NCBI RefSeq assembly: GCF_001927245.1 | Contig: NZ_MJUX01000001.1 | Span: forward strand, 930,001 to 994,000 | Origin: Acuticoccus yangtzensis | GTDB lineage: Bacteria > Pseudomonadota > Alphaproteobacteria > Rhizobiales > Amorphaceae | Length of the DNA stretch: 64,000 nucleotides | Direction: 5' to 3' | Part shown: piece after piece, positions 47,529-56,485 of the stretch | Numbering within the stretch: the first letter of the stretch is position 1 | Layout: every line of letters starts with the position of its first letter | Made by a program: the position numbers and the translations under genes | The notes under the pieces: generated by a model | Database searches by the model: none | Seen by the model: the letters and a program-made list of their open reading frames with translations, nothing else | What the model was told of the DNA's origin: nothing

Positions 47529-47551
47529 AGGCGGGCCTCGGTCCGCCTTTA
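47529..47551 (+). terminator. Weak terminator after the UdgX fusion
   Basis: A 6-bp stem AGGCGG with CCGCCT, 8-nt loop, then TT. Short and U-poor. Confidence 0.4.
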
Positions 47552-47659
47552 TCCGTTAAGCCTATGCAACGGTCGGGCCTCTCGATCCGTTGTACCTAAG
47601 CCAACGGTCACATACCTGATCGTTCATCTCGGCTACTGTTGAAGCTTCGGGGATACTCC

Positions 47660-49039
47660 ATGCGCCTTTTGATTGCGGCTGTCGTTGCGGTGCTGTGTGT
47701 CGGCGAGGCCGCGGCACAGTCTTGCACCTCGTTGCGCAACCAGCTCGCCGCGGCGCAGAGCGGCGGCGGGTCGGCCGACCTCCAGCGCCAGTACCGGGCT
47801 TACGGCTGCAATGCGTCCGGTTTCGGCCGGCACCGTGCGTGTGCGGGGATCGAAGCGCGTATGCGCCGCGGCGGCAACACGCGCGAGGTTGCGGCGTTGC
47901 AACGCCGCGTTGCCTCCGCCTGCGCCGAGCAGCGTGTCGTGCGGCGGGAGGCGCCCAAGCCGAAGAACGAGGAATATGTGATGATCGGCGGCCGCCTCGT
48001 CGCCGGCGTCCACACCGAAGGCAAGCGGGACCGCGGCATCTTCTCGGGCCTGTTCGGCAGCACGCGCCGGGTGCAGGAAGAGCGCCGCGTCGTCAGCTAC
48101 GAGCCGGACACCGGGCCGAGCAAAGGCGTCGAGCGCGTCAATCTGACGAACGAGCGGCCGACGTCGAGCAGCAAGGATTCCTATTCGTCCTCGGCCACCC
48201 GCTCCAGCGGGCACCGCAAGGGTGAGATGCGCTACGGCAGCTCGCGCACCGTGTGCGTGCGCCTGTGCGACGGGTTCTATTTCCCGATCAACAACAACTC
48301 CCACTCCGACAATTTCTACGATGAGCTGGCGATGTGCGTCGGCCGCTGCCCGGGCGCGGACGTGTCGCTCTACAGCCACAACAATTCCTCGCCCGTGGAG
48401 AGCATGCGCTCGACCATGACCGGCGAGAGCTATGTGAACCTTCCCACCGCTTTCGCCTATCGCAAGCGAGTCGTGTCCGGCTGCGGATGTCAGCCGCAGT
48501 CGATCGGCGCGCCGAACTCCAAGGACATCGATGCCGTGGTGGCCTCGCTGCGCGCCAAGGGCGAGGCGCAGACGGCGACCGACGGAGCGAGCGCCGCCGA
48601 GACGGCCGCCGCTGCCGCCGCAGCTTCGCAGGAGCCGCAGTGGACGCCGTTCCGCGCGGTGTACGACGAGACCGGGCAGCCTTTGCCGCCCCTCAAGACG
48701 GACCGCACGTCCGAGCCCCCGGCGCGCCTCGTCGGCCTGACCCTGCCGGAGGCGCCGGAGGACGACGAGCCCGCGGCCGGCTCCAGCAGCATCGCCATGA
48801 ACCAGACCGACGATTATCGCGATGTCGGCCCGCAATTCTTCTCCGAGACGCAGGCGGCGACCGACCGCATCGCTGTTCGCCAGCGCCGCCAGGGAATCGT
48901 CACGTCCGCGGTCACGGTGATCCCGCTGACGCCCGAGGCCGCCGCCGCGGCTGCCGCGGCCGAGGACGATCCCGTCGAGGTGACGCCGCTCGGCTCGGCC
49001 CCGGCCCGCGTCCCCGCCGCCGACGCGCAGGGCGGCTGA
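47660..49039 (+). CDS. DUF2865 domain protein, exported
   Basis: A 459-residue protein with a signal peptide (MRLLIAAVVAVLCVGEAAAQ). The DUF2865 domain spans about 190-280: YGSSRTVCVRLCDGFYFPIN, DELAMCVGRCPGADVSLY, and SGCGCQPQS, giving several Cys. N-terminal Cys residues also occur (SCTSLRNQL, RACAGIE). The tail is Ala-rich and low complexity. Common in Hyphomicrobiales, function unknown. ATG 47660 gives the cleanest signal peptide; a TTG at 47639 is in frame. Confidence 0.88.
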   Translation: MRLLIAAVVAVLCVGEAAAQSCTSLRNQLAAAQSGGGSADLQRQYRAYGCNASGFGRHRACAGIEARMRRGGNTREVAALQRRVASACAEQRVVRREAPKPKNEEYVMIGGRLVAGVHTEGKRDRGIFSGLFGSTRRVQEERRVVSYEPDTGPSKGVERVNLTNERPTSSSKDSYSSSATRSSGHRKGEMRYGSSRTVCVRLCDGFYFPINNNSHSDNFYDELAMCVGRCPGADVSLYSHNNSSPVESMRSTMTGESYVNLPTAFAYRKRVVSGCGCQPQSIGAPNSKDIDAVVASLRAKGEAQTATDGASAAETAAAAAAASQEPQWTPFRAVYDETGQPLPPLKTDRTSEPPARLVGLTLPEAPEDDEPAAGSSSIAMNQTDDYRDVGPQFFSETQAATDRIAVRQRRQGIVTSAVTVIPLTPEAAAAAAAAEDDPVEVTPLGSAPARVPAADAQGG

Positions 49040-49066
49040 TCACCCCGCCGAGCCTCGTTTGCCGAC

Positions 49067-49103
49067 GAAGAAGAGCCGGGCACTCAGCGCCCGGCTCTTC
49101 TTC
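49067..49103. terminator. Bidirectional terminator between DUF2865 gene and gltX
   Basis: A perfect 15-bp inverted repeat, 49067-49081 with 49089-49103, 7-nt loop. It contains AAGAAG on one side and CTTCTTC on the other, giving U-rich ends in both directions. Both genes converge on it. Confidence 0.85.
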
Positions 49104-49137
49104 GTTCGTCCCGTAGCGTCATGCGCGCGCCGGCCGG

Positions 49138-50493
49138 TCAGTCGATCTGCGACAGCGCCGCGCCGAGTCTCCGGTCCGCCTCCGCCCGGCCGAGGAGGCG
49201 CAGGATCGGCGCCAGCTCCGGCCCGCTCGCCTCCCCCGTCAACGCCAGACGCAGCGGCATGAAGAGCGCCTTGCCCTTCGCCCCTGTCGCCGTCTTCACC
49301 GCGCCGGTCCACGCCTTGAAGGTGGCCTCGTCCCACGGCTCGGGCGGGAGAGCATCGCGCGCGGCCTGAAGCACCGGCCGGTCGGACGGGCCGACCGGCA
49401 CCACCGCCGGGCCATCGCGCAGGATCGCCACCCAGGGCAGAATGTCGGTGCGCACGGAGAGATTGCCGCGCAGCGCCTCCCACACCGCGGGATCCGTCAC
49501 GCCGCAAGTCTCCGCCAGCCAGTCGGCCACCGCGGCGAAGGGCATCTCGTGCAGCAGCGCCGCGTTCAGCCGCTCCACGTCGGCCGGGTCGAAGGTGGCG
49601 GGGCTCCGGGAGATCGCCGAAAGGTCGGCGCGGGCGGCGAGCGCGCCGAGGTCCGCCACCGGCTCCACCGGGTTCGACGTTCCGGTCAAAACCGCCAGCG
49701 AGGCGACCGCCATCGGCTCGATGGAGGCCGCGCGCAGACGGGTCAGCGACAGCGGATTGTCGCGCTTGGAGAGCGGCTCCCCATCGGCGCGGGTGAGAAG
49801 ATTGTGGTGGCCGAAGGCGGGCGCCGCACCGCCCAGCGCCTCGAACAGGGCAAGCTGCACGCCGGTGTTGGTGATGTGATCCTCGCCGCGCACGACGAGG
49901 GTCACGCCCATGTCGAGATCGTCCACCACCGAGGTGAAGGTGTAGAGGTAGCTGCCGTCCGCGCGCACCAGAACGGGGTCGGACACGGCGTCGAGGTTCA
50001 CCCGCTGCTCGCCCCGGCAGCGGTCGTCCCAGGTGCGCTGCCCGTCCGGCAGGCGGAAGCGCCAGTGCGGGCGGCGCCCCTCCGCCTCGAAAGCGGCGCG
50101 TTCGGCGTCGGTCAGCGCCAGGCCGGCGCGGTCGTAGACCGGCGGACGGCCACGCGCCCGCTGCAGGGCGCGTTTGCGCTCCAGCTCGTCCGGCGTCTCG
50201 TAGCAGGCGTAGAGGAGGCCCGCCGCCTTCAGCCGCGCCGCCGCCGCGTCGTAAAGCGGGATGCGGTCCGACTGCCGCTCGACCCGCGCCGGAACGATGC
50301 CCAGCCATGCGAGGTCCGCCGCGATCGCCTCCGCATAACGCTGCTCGGAGCGTTCGGTGTCGGTGTCGTCGTAGCGAAGGATGAAGCTGCCGCCGGTGGT
50401 GAGGGCGACGGCGTAGTTGTAGAGCGCGGTGCGCGCGTTGCCGATGTGGATCTCGCCGGTTGGGGACGGGGCGAAGCGGACGATCTCGGGCAT
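49138..50493 (-). CDS. gltX: Glutamyl-tRNA synthetase
   Basis: A 451-residue class I aminoacyl-tRNA synthetase. It has the HIGH-type motif [11 protein letters not shown] (residues 10-20), the KMSKS-type motif EPLSKRD, and the core [19 protein letters not shown]-like RYDDTDTER. The anticodon-binding helical domain follows from about residue 320. ATG 50493. Alphaproteobacteria often have two GltX copies, one of which also charges tRNA-Gln; which this is cannot be told. Confidence 0.95.
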   Translation of the reverse strand: MPEIVRFAPSPTGEIHIGNARTALYNYAVALTTGGSFILRYDDTDTERSEQRYAEAIAADLAWLGIVPARVERQSDRIPLYDAAAARLKAAGLLYACYETPDELERKRALQRARGRPPVYDRAGLALTDAERAAFEAEGRRPHWRFRLPDGQRTWDDRCRGEQRVNLDAVSDPVLVRADGSYLYTFTSVVDDLDMGVTLVVRGEDHITNTGVQLALFEALGGAAPAFGHHNLLTRADGEPLSKRDNPLSLTRLRAASIEPMAVASLAVLTGTSNPVEPVADLGALAARADLSAISRSPATFDPADVERLNAALLHEMPFAAVADWLAETCGVTDPAVWEALRGNLSVRTDILPWVAILRDGPAVVPVGPSDRPVLQAARDALPPEPWDEATFKAWTGAVKTATGAKGKALFMPLRLALTGEASGPELAPILRLLGRAEADRRLGAALSQID

Positions 50494-50666
50494 CAGGGTC
50501 CTGGCTTGGTCGCACGGGTGGCGTGGCGGGCGGCCCCTGCGCTGTCGGCGGGGCCTCAGCGTCCTAACCGTCCGCGCCGCGATCGTCCACGCCCCTCGCC
50601 CACGGGCCCCTCGCCCACACCCCGCGCGGCCGCGGACGGGCTCGCCGGAGCTCCCGGCGCGCCCGT

Positions 50667-51278
50667 CTACTGCGGCAGCTCCCGCGCGATGGTGCGGCCG
50701 AGGGCGAAGAGGCGCTGCTCGACGAAGCGCGGCACCTCGCACACGTAGGGCAGAGAGGCGCGCCGCTCGTTGAAGATGCGCGTCTGCCATTCCAATGCGG
50801 TCTGCGCCTCGGCGATCGCCTCGGCATCCGCCGCCCCGTCGCGCCGCAGGGCGCCGAAGTCCGCCGCCATCTGCCGCACCTGCGCGGCCACCTGGCGCTG
50901 GCGCCGGGCGTAGCGCTCTATGCCGTCGATGATCTGGCTGCGCTCGGCATTCATCGTCTGGAACAGGCCCGCGAAGAGGAGCGTGAGGCGCTCGCCCTCG
51001 TCGGCGCCGAGACCGGCGGCGAAGGTCTCGATCTCCGCCGCCGCCTCCTCCACCGGCAGGCGGCGCTGGGACAGGCGGCTCACCATCGCGGCCACCTCGT
51101 CGTCGGCGCGCCAGTCGGCGGTTTCGTCGAACACCGGGCCCGTCCACACCGCGGCGGGCGTCAGCGATGGCACCTTGCGCTGAACGCAGGGCCAGTCCCC
51201 GTCACCCTCGGCGGCGAGGACCGGGGAGACGGCCAGGACGGCACAGAGCGCGCCCGCGGCGAGCCGGACCCCGCGCAT
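50667..51278 (-). CDS. Exported helical protein in the PQQ/ABC cluster
   Basis: A 203-residue protein with signal peptide (cut near VLAAEG). The mature part is mostly helical, with a charged stretch [20 protein letters not shown] that could be coiled coil, and two Cys, one near each end (WPCVQRK; YVCEVPR), which may pair. Last gene of the minus-strand operon, 4 nt after the previous stop. Similar exported proteins of unknown role occur in PQQ-alcohol dehydrogenase and lanthanide-uptake gene sets; that link rests on context. Confidence 0.8.
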   Translation of the reverse strand: MRGVRLAAGALCAVLAVSPVLAAEGDGDWPCVQRKVPSLTPAAVWTGPVFDETADWRADDEVAAMVSRLSQRRLPVEEAAAEIETFAAGLGADEGERLTLLFAGLFQTMNAERSQIIDGIERYARRQRQVAAQVRQMAADFGALRRDGAADAEAIAEAQTALEWQTRIFNERRASLPYVCEVPRFVEQRLFALGRTIARELPQ

Positions 51279-51282
51279 CGGC

Positions 51283-51708
51283 TCAGTCCGTCACGTTGAA
51301 GATGGCCTGCTGGCTCTCCCCGGTGGTGCCGGGAATGCGCAGCACGAAGCGGCCGGGGCGGATGGGGATGAAGTCCATCTCGATCTCGCCCTCGTCGTCG
51401 AATTCGAAGGAGGAGACGCCGAGCGGGCGGATCTCGATATCGTTGATGACGATCTCGTTGATCCACACGTTGCGGAAGAATTCCGGGCCCTCCAGCGCCA
51501 TCTCGCCCGAGCCGTCGGACTGGATGACGAGTTCGTAGAATTTGCCCGCCTTCAGCTCGTAGGGCGCCTCGGCCAGCGGCTGGCCGACGGAGAGTTTCAG
51601 CGGCGGCAGGTCCTCCGCCCCGCCGGTGAGGAGACCGGCCTGGCCGAAGGCGGGGCCGGCGACGAAGGCGCCGAGGGCGAGGGCGGCGGCAGTGATGCGC
51701 AAGGTCAT
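51283..51708 (-). CDS. Exported beta-rich (cupredoxin-like) protein in the PQQ/ABC cluster
   Basis: A 141-residue periplasmic protein with signal peptide (MTLRITAAALALGAFVAGPA). The rest looks all-beta, about the size of a cupredoxin, with the acidic stretch SFEFDDEGEIEMDF and the ending FVLRIPGTTGESQQAIFNVT. No Cys-His copper site is visible, so copper binding is unlikely; the acidic cluster could bind a hard cation. It sits between the beta-propeller and the helical exported gene, 4 nt before the latter. Confidence 0.8.
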   Translation of the reverse strand: MTLRITAAALALGAFVAGPAFGQAGLLTGGAEDLPPLKLSVGQPLAEAPYELKAGKFYELVIQSDGSGEMALEGPEFFRNVWINEIVINDIEIRPLGVSSFEFDDEGEIEMDFIPIRPGRFVLRIPGTTGESQQAIFNVTD

Positions 51709-51729
51709 GACGTCTCTTTCTTGTTATGG

Positions 51730-52701
51730 TTAGTCGGCGAGCGTGACGACGCCCCAGGGGAATTCACCCACGGGGATGGTGTTGACGACCTCGCGCGCGG
51801 CGACGTCGATGACGGAGACGTCGTTGGAGACGCCGTTGGTTGCGAAGATCATGTCCTCGTCAGGCGAGAAGCCGAGCTGCCAGACGCGCTGGCCGACGAG
51901 GAGATAGTCGGTCACCTCGTAGGTGGCAGCGTCCACCACGGCGACGCGGTTGGCGGGGCCGAGCGCCACGAAGGCGGTGCTGCCGTCCTTGGTGATGCGC
52001 ACGCCGACGGGCTGGATCGCTTCGGGCCTGAGGCCGGGCACCTCGAAGGTGATCTTGTGCGTCACCTCGTGCTTGATCGGGTCGATGATACTCACCGAGC
52101 CGCCGATTTCGGACGAGACCCAGACCTCGGAGCCGTCCGCCTTGAATTCGGCGAAGCGCGGGCGCTGGTCCACAAGGACGTTGCCGACGATCTCGTGGCT
52201 CTCCGTATCGATGAAGTGGGCCATGTTCGTCGTCTCCGAGGTGTTGACGATGAACTTGCCGTCCGGCGAGACGCCCATCCCCTCCGGCTCCACGCCGACC
52301 GGGATTTCGCTCACCATGGAGCGGCTCTTGAGATCGACGACGGTGACGAGATTGTCGTCCTCGTTGGCGATGTAGAGGTGGTTGCCGTCAGGGTGGAGGA
52401 CGAAGAGCTCGGGATCGGGCCCCGAGGGGAGCGTATAGAGGCGCTCGTGGGTCTTGGTGTCGTAGACCTCGACGGTGTCGTCGTCACCGACGGCGACGAG
52501 GAGGTGGGTGCCCTCCTCCGCCACGGTGATGCCGCGCGGGCGCTGGCCGACGTCGATGGTGTCGGTCACCTCCATGGTCTCAGAATCGATCACCGAGACG
52601 GAGTTGCCCTTCTCGTTGGAGACGAAGATCGTATAGGCCATGGCCTGTCCGGCCGAGGCGGTGAGCGCCAGAAGACTGGCGGCACACAGGATCGCGCGCA
52701 T
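51730..52701 (-). CDS. YVTN beta-propeller protein, PQQ-dependent catabolism-associated
   Basis: A 323-residue exported protein (signal MRAILCAASLLALTASAGQA) built of seven YVTN-type repeats, such as IFVSNEKGNSVSVIDSETM, LYIANEDDNLVTVVDL and IFATNGVSNDVSVIDVAA. The length and context fit the family named PQQ-dependent catabolism-associated beta-propeller (TIGR03866 type), related to PedA2 of the Pseudomonas ped cluster. It is a probable periplasmic scaffold or ligand-binding accessory for the ABC transporter. Confidence 0.9.
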   Translation of the reverse strand: MRAILCAASLLALTASAGQAMAYTIFVSNEKGNSVSVIDSETMEVTDTIDVGQRPRGITVAEEGTHLLVAVGDDDTVEVYDTKTHERLYTLPSGPDPELFVLHPDGNHLYIANEDDNLVTVVDLKSRSMVSEIPVGVEPEGMGVSPDGKFIVNTSETTNMAHFIDTESHEIVGNVLVDQRPRFAEFKADGSEVWVSSEIGGSVSIIDPIKHEVTHKITFEVPGLRPEAIQPVGVRITKDGSTAFVALGPANRVAVVDAATYEVTDYLLVGQRVWQLGFSPDEDMIFATNGVSNDVSVIDVAAREVVNTIPVGEFPWGVVTLAD

Positions 52702-52846
52702 GGTGCTCCTCCCAGGTGAGCGGCGTGGCCCTGGGCGTCGTGACGCGCCCTTGAAGGCCGTGGGTCGAAGGCGCCCCGGTCGGGTGCGCCGGTGGGCCGG
52801 CGGGGTCTACCCGCGCCGACGGTTTGGCGTGGCGACGGGCCGGCCG

Positions 52847-54082
52847 TCAGAAATCGCAGGCGCTCTCGGCACGGTCATAACCCAGCGTGTCGAGGAACGA
52901 GGACGGGTGAAGGAAGCCTTCCTGCGGCGACACGGAGACGACGCTCTTGCCGTCGGCGAGCAGGATGGGCTGGCGCAACTGGCGGTTCCAGGAGCGCAAA
53001 GTCAGCGCCTCGCCCTTGAAGGCGGCGAGGGAGAAGTCGGGGCCGAGAAGATAGTCGTCGATCGTTTCCGGGTCGCCCGACGCGGCGCGGGTGGCGGCCT
53101 CGCCCACGCTGCGCACCGCCATCCAGGCGAGCATGTCCTCCTCCTCCATGCGCCGCCCCACCTTGTCCAGGAAGCGGTTCTGGAGCTGGATGCCGCCCCA
53201 CTGCTCGTGCACCGGGCTCCAGGCGGTCGGCATCAGGCCGGCGCTTCCCGCAACGGGCCGCGGGGTCCAGGTGTGATAGGGCACATGGGTGCCGAAAACC
53301 TCGTTCTCGTCGGCCACCACGACGATGTCGTGCTCGGGCGCGTCCTGCAGGAAGACCGGCAGGCGGCGTTGCACCTGCACGTGGCCGGAATCGGTGGTGC
53401 GCGCGCCGCCGGTGTCCTCGAAGGTGCGGTCCTCGACGATGCGGGCGCCGAAGCGGGCTGCGGCGCGGCGGATGGCGTCCGCGAAGGCGATGTCCTCCGG
53501 GTGGGAGCCGGCGACGAGGAACCAGCGGGTCCACTTCTTCCAGGCGAGATATTGCGCCAGAGCGTCGGCCAGCATCGCTCGGCTGGGGACGATGTGGACG
53601 ACGTTGGCAAGGCACGTCTCGGTGCGCAGCGCGTCGTCCCTGGCGCCGACGTTGAAGACCAGCATGCCCTTGGCGTCGGCCGCGGCGGCGAGGGTGACCA
53701 GCGCCTCGCCCGGCATGTCGGCGATGACCCAATGGGCGCCGGCGGCGGCGAGGCGGTCGACCGCGGCGGCGGCCTCTTCGGGTGTGGCGGCGGTCTCGGT
53801 CAGGAGTTCGTAGGACTGGCCGGTGAAGCGGCCGGTGGTGTTGTTGTCGTCGATCGCGAGGGCGGCGCCCGCTGCGCCGAGGTCGGCGGCGGGGCGGTCC
53901 ATGAGGGACAGGGTCAACTCGCGCCGTTCGGGTATCAGGTAGCCGATGGCGATCGTCACCGGCTCGGCAGCGTTCGCGGCCGTGCTGACGGCGGCCGATA
54001 TAACGGCGCCGAGCGCATACGGCGCGACCAGAGCGCACGCCAAGGCGAGCGCGGCAAAGCGGCTCCTCACGGTCCCACCCAT
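52847..54082 (-). CDS. ABC substrate-binding protein, PQQ-dependent alcohol dehydrogenase system type
   Basis: A 411-residue periplasmic protein of the type-1 binding fold. After the signal peptide (RSRFAALALACALVAPYALG) comes IAIGYLIPERRELTLSLMDRP, and AALAIDDNNTTGRFTGQSYE is the hallmark of the PQQ-linked family (TIGR03863 type, PedA1/LutA-like). ATG 54082 is chosen over 54136 because it gives a proper signal peptide. First gene of the minus-strand operon, 145 nt before the beta-propeller gene and divergent from the small protein/ATPase/permease set. Confidence 0.9.
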   Translation of the reverse strand: MGGTVRSRFAALALACALVAPYALGAVISAAVSTAANAAEPVTIAIGYLIPERRELTLSLMDRPAADLGAAGAALAIDDNNTTGRFTGQSYELLTETAATPEEAAAAVDRLAAAGAHWVIADMPGEALVTLAAAADAKGMLVFNVGARDDALRTETCLANVVHIVPSRAMLADALAQYLAWKKWTRWFLVAGSHPEDIAFADAIRRAAARFGARIVEDRTFEDTGGARTTDSGHVQVQRRLPVFLQDAPEHDIVVVADENEVFGTHVPYHTWTPRPVAGSAGLMPTAWSPVHEQWGGIQLQNRFLDKVGRRMEEEDMLAWMAVRSVGEAATRAASGDPETIDDYLLGPDFSLAAFKGEALTLRSWNRQLRQPILLADGKSVVSVSPQEGFLHPSSFLDTLGYDRAESACDF

Positions 54083-54669
54083 AGGTTTCTTATCGTTATA
54101 CAGGCCGCGGTCTACGGCACGACCAGCCCAACGCAAACTAGACTGTGTGTCAACACTTAAAGAATCGAGACCATTGTCTAGATGCCTCGATCATTATTCA
54201 GTCTATTCCTGAAGGGGTTAGAGCGAGGCGCGACGGGAAGAGCGGGCACCGGGTGCGGGCAATTGCCTCACGAGGGCGGCCGCGCCCTGCCCATGTCGCG
54301 CAGGAGTTGCAACATCGGGAGGGCGTGGTCTCTCCCCTCGCCCGTTGGGCGGTCATGATGAAAGGAGCGGCAGACGGACGGATCGGGACAGGGCGTTTCT
54401 GTGGGAACATCTGCACGCCGCGCCGAATTGCTGGTGCAAGGAGGACGGTGAGATAACAGTCATACAGGTTCGGGCAAGGTTAGGCCCGAACACTGGTGAA
54501 GGCTGGGCAAAGGCTCATAAGCCGCTGAAAAGTGGCAGGGTGTCGCAGGCTGCATGGCAGACCTGCAACCGTTCGTAGCATTAAATGGTCGTCAGACCAT
54601 GCGGCGGGCACTTCCTTTGCAGCTGGAGGGCGTCAACCACGACTTTAGTTCAGTGCAGAGGAACCGAAG
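54083..54669. promoter_or_regulatory. 587-bp divergent control region of the ABC cluster
   Basis: Separates the two divergent halves of the PQQ/ABC cluster. No convincing gene; visibly less GC-rich than neighbouring coding DNA. It holds an 8-bp inverted repeat, GTTCGGGC (54468-54475) with GCCCGAAC (54484-54491), a possible operator. Short frames here lack ribosome sites and family features. Promoters presumably face both ways but were not pinned down. Confidence 0.55.
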
Positions 54670-54882
54670 ATGCCAATCATCCAACTCGTTGTTGCTGTCT
54701 GTCTCAATTCGAACCCGGCGATTTGCAGTGAGGAGCGTTTCTCGTTCATGGAACAGGTGACGACGACGACGTGCACCATGCGTGCGATGCCGTATCTGGC
54801 CAAATGGGCGGGCGACCACCCGCAATATAAAATCAAGAGCTGGAAGTGCAGCTATCCGAACGTGAACGAACAAGACGCCTGA
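54670..54882 (+). CDS. Small conserved-type protein with Cys residues
   Basis: A 70-residue protein preceded by AGAGGAA. It opens MPIIQLVVAVCLNSNPAICS and ends with AMPYLAKWAGDHPQYKIKSW then KCSYP; four Cys (in VCL, ICS, TCT, KCS) may form two disulfides. Small rhizobial proteins with the same layout (a C..C start, then PYLAQW..HP and a WKC ending) are familiar but uncharacterised. The 3' end overlaps the ATPase gene by 37 nt. Confidence 0.75.
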   Translation: MPIIQLVVAVCLNSNPAICSEERFSFMEQVTTTTCTMRAMPYLAKWAGDHPQYKIKSWKCSYPNVNEQDA

Positions 54883-55658
54883 TCCAAGGCGCGAGACCGG
54901 CGCTCGAGGTCCAGAACCTCAACCATTCCTATGGGCGCAAGGCCGCGTTGTCGGACGTCTCCTTCACCATCGAGCCGGGGCGGTTCACTGCCCTGCTCGG
55001 TCCCAACGGGGCCGGAAAGACCACCCTGTTCGGGCTGCTCACCCGCCTGTTGGCGCTGCAGACGGGGCGCATTCGCATCGAGGGCGTGGAGATCACCGCA
55101 GGGGCCGCCGCGCTGGCACCGCTCGGCCTCGTCTTCCAGCAGCCGACGCTCGATCTGGACCTCTCGGTTCGCCAGAACCTGACCTATTTCGCGGCCTTGC
55201 GCGGCCTGTCGCGGGCCGAGGCGAAGGCGCGCATCGCCGACGAGCTGACCCGGCTCGACATGGCCGAGCGGGCGCGCGAGCCGGTGCGGGCGCTGAACGG
55301 CGGCCACCGCAGGCGGGTGGAGCTGGCGCGCGCCCTCCTCCACCAGCCCTCGATCCTCCTGCTGGACGAGCCCACCGTCGGCCTCGACGTCGAGGCGCGC
55401 GGGCGCATCTGCCGCCACGTTCACGCTCTGGCGCGCGAGCGGGGCATCGCCGTCCTGTGGTCCACCCACCTCATCGACGAGGTGTGGCCGGACGACGATC
55501 TCGTGGTGCTGGGCGCCGGCGCGGTGCTGGCGAAGGGCCGCGCCGGGGACATCGTCGCCGAGACGGGGGCGGACGACCTCGCCGGTGCCTTCACCCGGCT
55601 GACGGGGGTCGAGACGGCGGGGGCGCCCACCCTCAACGCGCGCGAGGGGATGGCATGA
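54846..55658 (+). CDS. ABC transporter ATP-binding protein, PQQ-associated (PedB/LutE-like)
   Basis: A 270-residue ATPase. Walker A is GPNGAGKTT (52-60), Q-loop VFQQPTLDLDLSVRQN, the signature is the variant LNGGHRRRVELARALLH instead of LSGGQ, and Walker B is LLLDEPTVGLD. The LNGGH form is typical of this PQQ-alcohol-associated family (TIGR03864 type). It starts with GTG inside the end of the small upstream gene. The stop overlaps the permease ATG (ATGA). Confidence 0.92.
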   Translation: MQLSERERTRRLIQGARPALEVQNLNHSYGRKAALSDVSFTIEPGRFTALLGPNGAGKTTLFGLLTRLLALQTGRIRIEGVEITAGAAALAPLGLVFQQPTLDLDLSVRQNLTYFAALRGLSRAEAKARIADELTRLDMAERAREPVRALNGGHRRRVELARALLHQPSILLLDEPTVGLDVEARGRICRHVHALARERGIAVLWSTHLIDEVWPDDDLVVLGAGAVLAKGRAGDIVAETGADDLAGAFTRLTGVETAGAPTLNAREGMA

Positions 55659-56455
55659 GCGCTTACGTGCGTGCCGGGCTCGGCATCGTCCACCGCGAGC
55701 TGCTGCGCTTCGTGCAGCAGCGCGGCCGCTTCATCGCCGCCTTGGTGCGGCCTTTGGTGTGGCTCATCGTCTTCGCGGCGGGCTTCCGCGCGGTGCTCGG
55801 CGTCGCCATCCAGCCGCCGTACCAGACCTATATCACCTACGACGTCTACATCGTGCCGGGGCTGATCGGCATGATCCAGCTCTTCAACGGGATGCAGTCC
55901 TCTCTCTCGATGGTCTACGATCGCGAGATGGGGTCCATGCGCGTCCTGATGACGACGCCGCTGCCGCGCGCTTTCCTGCTGTCGGCCAAGCTGATGGCGG
56001 GGGTGATCGTCTCCATCGTCCAGGTCTACGCCTTCCTCGCCATCGCGGCGCTGTTCGGCATCACCTTCCGCTGGGAGGGCTATGTCGCGGTGTTCCCGGC
56101 GCTCGTCCTCAGTGGCATGATGCTGGGCGCCGTCGGCATGTTCTTGTCCTCCACGGTGCGGCAGTTGGAGAATTTTGCGGGGGTGATGAACTTCGTCATC
56201 TTCCCGTCCTTCTTCCTGTCCTCCGCGCTCTACCCGTTGTGGAGGATGCGCGAGTCCAGCGTCATTTTGTGGCAGATCTCGTCGGCCAACCCGTTCACCC
56301 ATGCGGTCGAGCTGGTCCGTTTCGCGCTCTACGGACAGGCCGATTGGATGGCCGCGGGGATCGTCGCGGCGGTGCTCGCGGTGTTCCTGGCGCTGGGGCT
56401 TTGGGGCTACGACCCGTCCAAGAGCTTGCGTCTGCGCGGACGTGGGGCAGACTGA
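55655..56455 (+). CDS. ABC-2 type permease, PedC family
   Basis: A 266-residue inner-membrane permease of the ABC-2 family with about six hydrophobic segments. PLVWLIVFAAGFRAVLG, the VYDREMGSMRVLMTTPLPR cytoplasmic loop, and FPSFFLSSALYPLWRM are as in the alcohol-system permease PedC (TIGR03861 type). It pairs with the ATPase gene by a 4-nt overlap. Confidence 0.92.
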   Translation: MSAYVRAGLGIVHRELLRFVQQRGRFIAALVRPLVWLIVFAAGFRAVLGVAIQPPYQTYITYDVYIVPGLIGMIQLFNGMQSSLSMVYDREMGSMRVLMTTPLPRAFLLSAKLMAGVIVSIVQVYAFLAIAALFGITFRWEGYVAVFPALVLSGMMLGAVGMFLSSTVRQLENFAGVMNFVIFPSFFLSSALYPLWRMRESSVILWQISSANPFTHAVELVRFALYGQADWMAAGIVAAVLAVFLALGLWGYDPSKSLRLRGRGAD

Positions 56456-56485
56456 CCGGCGAAAGGCGCGGCGCTGGGTGATGAC

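Noticed and set aside
54145-54578. Two short plus-strand frames (103 and 77 codons) in the divergent control region
   Set aside because: No ribosome binding site, no recognisable sequence, overlap each other, and the region fits a promoter zone better.
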